Origin: Hyphomicrobiales bacterium
Lineage (GTDB): Bacteria > Pseudomonadota > Alphaproteobacteria > Rhizobiales > Hyphomicrobiaceae
Direction: 5' to 3'
Length of the DNA: 6,258 nucleotides
Assembly: GCA_017304275.1 (NCBI GenBank)
Contig: JAFKKW010000117.1
Span: 1 to 6,258 of the forward strand
Shown here: one piece after another, positions 1 through 4,555 of the stretch
How the letters are laid out: each line of letters begins with the position of its first letter
How positions within the stretch are numbered: the first letter of the stretch is position 1
Program-made: the position numbers and the translations under genes
Notes under the pieces: model-generated
Seen by the model: the letters and a program-made list of their open reading frames with translations, nothing else
Databases searched by the model: none
Told to the model about the DNA's origin: nothing

Positions 1-788
1 GCCAGGAACCCGGCGGCAATCCAGAGCAGGAGCGCACCGGCATAGAGGATGCCGGCCCAGAACGGCGTGTCATGGCCGAAGGTCAGCGCCGTGGACTTGA
101 GGCCGAGCATCGCGTCGTCCTCCGCGTCCTGATGCGCATAGATGGTGTCGTAGCCGATGGTCCACAGCACCGAGCCGGCATAGAGCAGCAGCGGCGGCAG
201 CGCGAGCGAGCCCTTGACCGCGGCCCAGCCCATCAGCGCGCCCCAGTTGAACGCCAATCCGAGTACCGCCTGCGGCCAGTACGTGACGCGCTTCATGTAA
301 GGATAGATCGCGACCAGCCCCAGGGAGCCGATGCCGAGCAGGATCGTGAAGGTGTTGAAACTGATCAGCACCAGTAAGCCGATCAGCGATAGCGCGACAA
401 CGAACAGCAGCGCCGCCTCCGGAGTAACTTGGCCGGATGGGATCGGACGGCTCGCTGTCCGCGCCACGCGCGCGTCGTACTCTCGGTCGACATAGTCGTT
501 GTACGCGCAGCCCGCCCCGCGCATCACGATCGCCCCGATCGCGAACAGAAGCAGCGTCACCGGGTTCGGATACGGGCGCCCGTTGGAAACCTCGGCCAGC
601 GTCACGGACCACCAGCACGGGAACAGCAGCAGCCACGTCCCGATCGGTCGGTCCACGCGCGCAAGGCGCAGATACGGCCGCCACGCGGCCGGCGCATACT
701 GGTCCACCCAGTTGCCGGCCGGTGCGTCTGAAACGGTCGCCGCGCCGAGCTGAGACTCCTGGTCCGGATTGGCGGCCCGCGCCGTCAT
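1..788 (-). CDS. ubiA: 4-hydroxybenzoate polyprenyltransferase UbiA (C-terminus cut by window edge)
   Basis: Integral membrane prenyltransferase that joins the polyprenyl tail to 4-hydroxybenzoate in ubiquinone synthesis. The window holds 262 codons plus one base; the family is usually about 290-320 residues, so the last few dozen are missing. Both Asp-rich, Mg-diphosphate binding motifs of the UbiA superfamily are visible: N97-D98-Y-V-D101-R-E-Y-D105, and D214-T-I-Y-A-H-Q-D221 followed by E-D-D225. Hydrophobic helices fall near residues 50-65, 77-95, 125-165, 172-190 and 196-216, as expected for a multi-helix bundle. The first 40 or so residues are polar and Ala-rich, hence cytosolic. I chose the ATG at 788-786 because GAGGA lies 10 nt upstream; an in-frame ATG at 812-810 would add eight residues but has no clear ribosome binding site. 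It lies downstream of the ankyrin gene on the same strand. The family call is secure; the exact start is less so. Confidence 0.93.
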   Translation of the reverse strand, partial: MTARAANPDQESQLGAATVSDAPAGNWVDQYAPAAWRPYLRLARVDRPIGTWLLLFPCWWSVTLAEVSNGRPYPNPVTLLLFAIGAIVMRGAGCAYNDYVDREYDARVARTASRPIPSGQVTPEAALLFVVALSLIGLLVLISFNTFTILLGIGSLGLVAIYPYMKRVTYWPQAVLGLAFNWGALMGWAAVKGSLALPPLLLYAGSVLWTIGYDTIYAHQDAEDDAMLGLKSTALTFGHDTPFWAGILYAGALLLWIAAGFL

Positions 789-798
789 GTCTGAGTGA

Positions 799-803
799 TC
801 CTC
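799..803 (-). promoter_or_regulatory. Shine-Dalgarno-like GAGGA for ubiA
   Basis: On the minus strand GAGGA precedes the ATG at 788-786 by 10 nt. It lies inside the coding extension that would result from the alternative ATG at 812, so it is the main reason for preferring the shorter start. Confidence 0.45.
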
Positions 804-864
804 GTCTGCCATCGTGCGGCCGAAGGTAGCCGCCGTACGTCCAGGGGGCAACTCAGTCGCCGAT

Positions 865-2505
865 CTATGTGGTCGCGGCAAGAAGAACGTCTGCGACATC
901 TTCGGAGAAACGCCGGCGGACACCGGCCACGATCAGCACGTCCGGGTCCCCGGGGTCACGCGCCGCTCGGGGTAGTCCGTGCGCGACCAGCGCCTCCGCA
1001 CACGCGGGCCAATCCCCGCCGCCGACAGGCGTGTTGCACGAGGCCCAGGAGAGCGTGCCGAGCACATTGTCGCCGAACCCGTGCTCCTCCGTCCATTGCG
1101 CGCCATGCGCGAGCAGAAAGCGCGTTAGCGCCGCGTCGCCGCGGAAGACGGCATGGTTCAGCGCCGAGGCAGTCCAATCGCCGCCGCGCGTCGCGATCGG
1201 CCAGCCCAGCCGCACCATGAGACGCACGGGCTCCTCCGCGCCCTGTGCCGTGAGTTCCGGTAATAGACGCAGGTGCGCCTCCGTAAGCTCTGCGATCAGG
1301 CCGGGTCGCTGCGACAAAAGCCGCCGCGCCGTCGCTTCGTCACCGGCGGCGCACGCCGCGACAAACGCGACCTCCTCCGAAAGCCGTTCGCCGCCGCCTG
1401 CCCGGCCCAGCAACTCGGCAACCGCCGGCGAGCCGAATTGCAGCGCGAGCGCAAAGGCGCTCTTGCCGTCGGGCGTCCTGGCCAGCGGGTCTGCGCCCGC
1501 ATCGAGCAGCGCCGCGATATGATCCGGTGACCGCCGCCGCCGGATCGCCCACAGCAGCGGCGTGCCCCAGTCCGACGTCGGTTGGCTCGTCGCGGGCTCG
1601 TTGGCATCGCCGCCGTGCGCAAGCAGCAGCCGCAGCGGCTCCGGATCATCCAGATCGAGCGAGCGATAAAGCGCGTTGGTGCCTATCACACGTGCTCCCG
1701 CCTCGAGCAGGAGCTTCGTGCAATTCAGGTTCTCCAGCGAATGGTAGAGCGACTCGCCGTCATTGGGATCGGCCCCGCGCGCGAGCAGCAGTCGCGTCAG
1801 CACGACATCGTGGGTCTGCCCCGCCGCGCCATAGAGCGCCGACAGCGGAAAGTCCTCGGACGGCGCGCCTGGCGACGCCGCCCAACGGCTCGGAACGCTT
1901 TGGTTCGGATCGGCGCCGGCGTCGAGAAGAAATTCTGCGGCTGCGTGCAGCCGCTCGCGAAATGCCGGCAGACGCAACAGGCTCGAATGCGTGACGGCGA
2001 CGAGCGGCGGCAGCGCCAGCGGGCCGCCCGGCCGATTGACCCAAGCCGGATCACGCTGCGTTTCCCGTCGCAGCACGTTGAGATCGCCGACCGCGCACGC
2101 GAAATACGGGTCGTCAGCCGCGAGATCCGGACGCTCGTCGAGAATGCGTGCGGCGACGTTGGGGTGCGCGCGATTGGTTCCGCCCGTGATGTCGCCGGCG
2201 TAGATGAGGCCGAGCAGGGAAAGCACAGCCGCATCCCGATTGCCGGCCTGCGCATTGCGCGCCGCGACGAAGCTCGACAGGTCCGCCCACGAGGAAAACC
2301 CGTATTCGCGCGCCACGCACGATTGCGCATCCGCGAGCCGAAGCCCGAGCGCGACAATCGCCGCGTCGTCCTTTCCGCGCGCAACGGGCAGCGCGTCGCG
2401 AAACCGCGCGAGCGCTTCGGGCGCGCCCGCGCGATAGAGCGCAAGCAGGTCTTTAGCTTGGGTTTTGAGATGGCCGAGATGCGGCCGGGTTGGGAGCCGG
2501 GTCAC
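865..2505 (-). CDS. Ankyrin-repeat protein with conserved N-terminal helical domain
   Basis: A 546-residue protein with no signal peptide or membrane segment, probably cytosolic. Residues 4-82 form a non-ankyrin N-terminal domain of a pattern I recall from bacterial ankyrin proteins: an LPTRPHLGHLKTQAKDLL start, then a 'LADAQSCVAREYGFSSW' segment at 57-73. Ankyrin-type helix pairs follow, many ending in the hallmark 'LL..GADP': about 187-200, 220-248, 250-272, 276-301, 313-340, 348-370, 378-402, 445-469 and 478-510. Some are degenerate or carry long loops, as around 205-220. A 'FGDNVLGTLSWASCN' segment at 477-491 looks family-specific. Ankyrin repeats bind proteins; no catalytic domain is visible, so the partner and role are unknown. 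The GTG start at 2505-2503 is supported by GGAGG 5 nt upstream. The gene ends at TAG 867-865, about 76 nt before the chosen ubiA start, so cotranscription with ubiA is plausible. Composition matches the neighbours, giving no sign of recent transfer. Confidence 0.88.
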   Translation of the reverse strand: MTRLPTRPHLGHLKTQAKDLLALYRAGAPEALARFRDALPVARGKDDAAIVALGLRLADAQSCVAREYGFSSWADLSSFVAARNAQAGNRDAAVLSLLGLIYAGDITGGTNRAHPNVAARILDERPDLAADDPYFACAVGDLNVLRRETQRDPAWVNRPGGPLALPPLVAVTHSSLLRLPAFRERLHAAAEFLLDAGADPNQSVPSRWAASPGAPSEDFPLSALYGAAGQTHDVVLTRLLLARGADPNDGESLYHSLENLNCTKLLLEAGARVIGTNALYRSLDLDDPEPLRLLLAHGGDANEPATSQPTSDWGTPLLWAIRRRRSPDHIAALLDAGADPLARTPDGKSAFALALQFGSPAVAELLGRAGGGERLSEEVAFVAACAAGDEATARRLLSQRPGLIAELTEAHLRLLPELTAQGAEEPVRLMVRLGWPIATRGGDWTASALNHAVFRGDAALTRFLLAHGAQWTEEHGFGDNVLGTLSWASCNTPVGGGDWPACAEALVAHGLPRAARDPGDPDVLIVAGVRRRFSEDVADVLLAATT

Positions 2506-2510
2506 GAAAA

Positions 2511-2515
2511 CCTCC
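2511..2515 (-). promoter_or_regulatory. Ribosome binding site GGAGG deciding a GTG start
   Basis: GGAGG on the minus strand lies 5 nt before the GTG at 2505-2503. It is the best Shine-Dalgarno match in the window and fixes the start of the ankyrin gene. The nearby ATG at 2521-2519 is out of frame with the gene. Confidence 0.7.
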
Positions 2516-2726
2516 GTGCATGAGAACCGACGACCCGCAACTTCGGCTGCACAAAGGTTCAGTTGTCAGCGTGCAAATGCAAGTGGGCTCAGCCCTTCCC
2601 GCGGGTCCGGATGCGGCTTGCACCGCGAGCCGGATGCTAGGCCAGGCCCCAGGCGTGGTCAACGTCCGCCGCCCACCATGACATCGGACGACGCGGTCAG
2701 ACGACGCCGTTCCCACCGCCACCCTC

Positions 2727-2746
2727 ATCCCGGCGGAGGCCAGTAT
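2727..2746. repeat. Degenerate palindromic arm resembling the intergenic repeats downstream
   Basis: ATCCCGGC, a GGAG loop, then GCCAGTAT can pair at six of eight positions. The shape resembles the left hairpins of the elements at 3545 and 4338. It has no matching right arm, so it may be a decayed half-copy or chance in GC-rich DNA. Confidence 0.25.
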
Positions 2747-2762
2747 CCGGATACGATGGAGC

Positions 2763-2790
2763 TTGATCGCGGCGCGGCTTCGGATATGCA
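2763..2790 (+). promoter_or_regulatory. Possible sigma-70 promoter giving a leaderless rsmE transcript
   Basis: TTGATC at 2763-2768 matches four of six bases of the -35 consensus. After a 16-nt spacer comes TATGCA at 2785-2790, a weak three-of-six match to the -10. If used, the expected start site would fall on the A of the rsmE ATG at 2797. The lack of any Shine-Dalgarno sequence before that ATG agrees with this. The boxes are weak, so this is a suggestion only. Confidence 0.2.
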
Positions 2791-2796
2791 AACGCC

Positions 2797-3537
2797 ATGG
2801 CCGTCCACGATGTCACCTCGCAGCGTCTGTTCGTCGAGCCCTCTTTGACCGAGGGCGCGCGCGTGTCCTGCACGCCCGAGCAGGCGAGCTATCTGCGCAG
2901 CGTGCTGCGCCTGGGCGACGGTGACGAGATTCTGATTTTCAACGGCCGCGACGGCGAATGGAACGCCCGCCTGATTGCGGAAGGCAAGCGCGGCGCGGCG
3001 CTCGAGGTCGTGAGCCGGACCCGCACGCAGACCGGCGGTCCCGACCTCCACTATCTTTTCGCGCCGCTGAAGCGCGCCCGCCTCGACTACATGGTGCAGA
3101 AGGCGACCGAGATGGGCGCCTCGCGCCTCATGCCGGTCATCACCCGCCATACGGTTGCCGAGCGCGTCAACATTGAGCGCATGCGCGCCAACGTTATCGA
3201 AGCCGCGGAGCAATGCGGCATCCTGCGCGTGCCGGAGGTTGCCGAGCCGCTGAAACTGACGGCCGTGCTCCAGGGCTGGGATGCGGAGCGCACGCTGATC
3301 TTTTGCGACGAAGGTGCGGAGCAGGCGAGCCCACTCGCCGCGCTCGCGGTGCTGAAGCCCGGTCCGCTCGCCGTCCTGGTCGGCCCCGAAGGCGGCTTCT
3401 CCGCCGACGAGCGCGACTTGATCCGTCGCACGCCGGCCACGATTGCGCTGTCGCTGGGCCCGCGCATCATGCGCGCCGATACGGCGGCGGTGGCGGCCCT
3501 CGCCCTCGTCAACGCCGCCCTCGGCGATTGGCGCTAA
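2797..3537 (+). CDS. rsmE: 16S rRNA (uracil-1498-N3)-methyltransferase RsmE
   Basis: SAM-dependent SPOUT-family methyltransferase that makes m3U1498 in 16S rRNA of the small ribosomal subunit; cytosolic and dimeric in known members. The 246-residue length is normal. An N-terminal RNA-binding, PUA-like part starts with 'RLFVEP' (10-15) and includes 'YLRSVLRLGDGDEILIFNG' (32-50). The catalytic domain shows 'VQKATEMGA' (100-108), 'EAAEQCGILRVPE' (135-147), the SAM-binding 'GPEGGF' (196-201), and the knot motif 'LGPRIMRADTA' (220-230). The ATG at 2797 gives the expected N-terminus; no clear ribosome binding site precedes it. It ends in TAA at 3535-3537. It is divergent from the ankyrin-ubiA pair and followed by a palindromic repeat rather than a close downstream gene, so it may be transcribed alone. 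The assignment is very secure. Confidence 0.96.
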   Translation: MAVHDVTSQRLFVEPSLTEGARVSCTPEQASYLRSVLRLGDGDEILIFNGRDGEWNARLIAEGKRGAALEVVSRTRTQTGGPDLHYLFAPLKRARLDYMVQKATEMGASRLMPVITRHTVAERVNIERMRANVIEAAEQCGILRVPEVAEPLKLTAVLQGWDAERTLIFCDEGAEQASPLAALAVLKPGPLAVLVGPEGGFSADERDLIRRTPATIALSLGPRIMRADTAAVAALALVNAALGDWR

Positions 3538-3544
3538 CCTCCCC

Positions 3545-3671
3545 TCCACACCATGGCCGGGCTTGACCCGGCCATCCAGAGGCCCACGTGTGAGCTATTG
3601 GGCAAGTTGCCCTGGACGACCGCCTGTCGATGCGAAGCATCGTTCCGCGATGACAACGGCCATGGTGTGGA
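3545..3671. repeat. Palindromic intergenic repeat element (REP-like) with 15-bp perfect terminal inverted repeats
   Basis: The ends TCCACACCATGGCCG (3545-3559) and CGGCCATGGTGTGGA (3657-3671) are perfect inverted copies enclosing 97 nt. A 9-bp stem, ATGGCCGGG (3553-3561) with CCCGGCCAT (3567-3575), sits inside the left end around a CTTGA loop. A second small hairpin, CGATGC-GAA-GCATCG, lies at 3628-3642, and GGGCAA-G-TTGCCC at 3600-3612. The left arm can pair either with 3567-3575 or with the right end, so the two folds exclude each other. The 'GGCCGGGCTTGACCCGGCC' core is of a kind common between genes of Hyphomicrobiales. There is no reading frame for a transposase, so any movement would need help in trans. 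With no U-run after the stem, it is not a textbook terminator, though it lies just after rsmE. The right end runs into the upstream region of the GST gene. Confidence 0.8.
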
Positions 3672-3703
3672 CGAGAGCGCAGAAGGCTCAAGAGACCAAC
3701 GAT

Positions 3704-3708
3704 GGGAG
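3704..3708 (+). promoter_or_regulatory. Ribosome binding site GGGAG deciding the GTG start of the GST gene
   Basis: GGGAG lies 7 nt before the GTG at 3716. In-frame ATGs at 3650 and 3662 fall inside the right end of the palindromic repeat and would add an N-terminal tail unlike GSTs, so the GTG is preferred. Confidence 0.6.
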
Positions 3709-3715
3709 ACACGCC

Positions 3716-4318
3716 GTGCTCACGCTCTATCACAACCCGCGATCGCGTTCGACGACCGTGCATTTCATGCTGCACGAGCTTGGCGTTCCGTTCGAGATCG
3801 TGCCCATCGATCTCAAGGCGGGCGATCACAAGACGCCGGCGTTCCTCAAGATCAATCCCATGGGCAAGATCCCCGTCCTCAAGGACGGCGAAGCCATCAT
3901 CACCGAGACGCCGGCCATCCTCACCTATCTCGCCGACAAATACCCGCAGGCCGGCCTCGCCCCGGCGATCGGCGATCCTGATCGCGGCCCCTACCTCCGC
4001 TGGCTGTTTTTCTACGGAAGCTGCTTCGAGCCCGCCTGCATCGACCTGGCGATGAAGCGCGAGACGCCGTCCACGATGGCCGGTTGGGGCAAGCCGTCCG
4101 ACGTTCTGGACACGCTCGCCGCCGCCCTGACGCCCGGGCCCTGGCTGCTCGGGGAGCGCTTCTCGGCCGCAGACGTGATGATGGCCAGCGGCGTCGATTA
4201 CATGCTGGGCTTCAAGATCCTGCCCCCGCGGCAGGAATTCGTGGACTACGCGGCCCGCATCAACGCCCGTCCCGCTCGCCAGGCCGCCAAGGCCGCCGAC
4301 GCAGCCAAGCAGGCTTAA
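3716..4318 (+). CDS. Glutathione S-transferase family protein
   Basis: A 200-residue cytosolic-type GST, close to the family's usual 200-220. GSTs conjugate or reduce substrates with glutathione; the substrate here cannot be told. The N-terminal thioredoxin-like domain (about 2-76) starts 'LTLYHNPRSRSTTVHFML' and has the cis-proline in 'GKIPVL' (Pro53) and the glutathione-binding 'TET' turn with E64-T65 before 'PAILTYLADKYP'. The catalytic residue is probably a serine, Ser10 or Ser12, rather than the Cys of the beta class; I cannot place it with certainty. The helical C-terminal domain (about 88-185) includes the N-capping box and hydrophobic staple 'FSAADV' (149-154). The tail after 185 is Ala/Lys-rich. 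The start is GTG at 3716, supported by GGGAG 7 nt upstream. It lies between two palindromic repeats and is 178 nt past rsmE, so it is probably its own unit. The family call is secure; the class is open. Confidence 0.9.
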   Translation: MLTLYHNPRSRSTTVHFMLHELGVPFEIVPIDLKAGDHKTPAFLKINPMGKIPVLKDGEAIITETPAILTYLADKYPQAGLAPAIGDPDRGPYLRWLFFYGSCFEPACIDLAMKRETPSTMAGWGKPSDVLDTLAAALTPGPWLLGERFSAADVMMASGVDYMLGFKILPPRQEFVDYAARINARPARQAAKAADAAKQA

Positions 4319-4337
4319 TCGTCTGTCTGCCCTCACT

Positions 4338-4454
4338 TGTCATCCTAGGCCTCGTGCCTAGGATCCATCTCTCTCGTTGGACACGGCGAGCAAATGAACC
4401 TCTACTTTTCCGCACGTTGAGGCTTGGATCCTCGGGACAAGCCTGAGGATGACA
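4338..4454. repeat. Second palindromic intergenic repeat element (REP-like), two hairpins in mirror arrangement
   Basis: The ends TGTCATCCT (4338-4346) and AGGATGACA (4446-4454) are perfect 9-bp inverted copies. The left hairpin has a perfect 9-bp stem, ATCCTAGGC (4342-4350) with GCCTAGGAT (4356-4364), around a CTCGT loop. The right hairpin pairs ATCCTCGGG (4428-4436) with CCTGAGGAT (4442-4450) around ACAAG, with one G-T position. Each hairpin has a 5-nt loop, the same design as the left hairpin of the element at 3545, but the stem sequence differs. Hairpins facing each other across about 60 nt resemble paired REP units. It lies just after the GST stop codon, so it could protect or end that mRNA, but no U-run follows either stem. 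Confidence 0.78.
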
Positions 4455-4490
4455 TTGGGGATCAGGGTTAGCCGCCAGGAACCCCAGCCT

Positions 4491-4519
4491 TTGCGTCGGG
4501 GCCGCGGGGTTGCTAGAAC
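4491..4519 (+). promoter_or_regulatory. Possible sigma-70 promoter for ileS
   Basis: TTGCGT (4491-4496), a 17-nt spacer, then TAGAAC (4514-4519). The -10 matches four of six consensus bases and the -35 three of six, with ideal spacing. The start site would fall near 4526, leaving a leader of about 30 nt. That is too short for a T-box or a long attenuator, so if this is the promoter there is no leader-based control of ileS. Confidence 0.3.
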
Positions 4520-4555
4520 GCCCCGGCAAATCAACGAACATCGAAAGCGGACGAA

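Larger units (their letters stand above)
2506..2796. other. Divergent intergenic region between the ankyrin gene and rsmE
   Basis: This 291-nt gap separates the two start codons and should hold promoters in both directions. I see no credible small gene: reading frames across it show no recognisable protein features. Visible structure includes a short inverted repeat GGGCT-C-AGCCC near 2586-2596, the 8-bp string CCGGATGC repeated near 2608 and 2631, a degenerate repeat-like arm at 2727-2746, and a perfect 12-bp palindrome GTATCCGGATAC at 2743-2754. None can be assigned a function from sequence alone. I could not pick out a convincing sigma-70 promoter for the minus-strand ankyrin-ubiA pair. 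Confidence 0.6.

Noticed and set aside
1582..2523. A 313-codon open frame on the plus strand opposite the ankyrin gene.
   Set aside because: Very Arg-rich with no recognisable motif. The minus-strand frame has clear ankyrin repeats and a strong ribosome binding site.
2743..2754. Perfect 12-bp palindrome GTATCCGGATAC upstream of rsmE as an operator.
   Set aside because: About one or two 12-bp palindromes are expected by chance in a sequence of this length, so the match alone is not evidence of a regulator site.
2725..3549. A 274-codon open frame on the minus strand opposite rsmE.
   Set aside because: RsmE motifs on the plus strand are decisive. The minus-strand frame has the His/Gly/Arg-rich composition typical of shadows.
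3553..3575. Rho-independent terminator for rsmE.
   Set aside because: The stem is strong, but CCAGAGGCCC follows instead of a U-run, and the stem is part of a larger repeat element.
3443..3715. A 91-codon in-frame N-terminal extension of the GST gene.
   Set aside because: It overlaps the end of rsmE in another frame and runs through the palindromic repeat. The GST fold begins right after the GTG at 3716, which has its own ribosome binding site.
4319..4555. T-box or riboswitch leader ahead of ileS.
   Set aside because: No T-box-like motif or specifier stem is visible. The space is filled by the palindromic repeat and a short promoter-like stretch.
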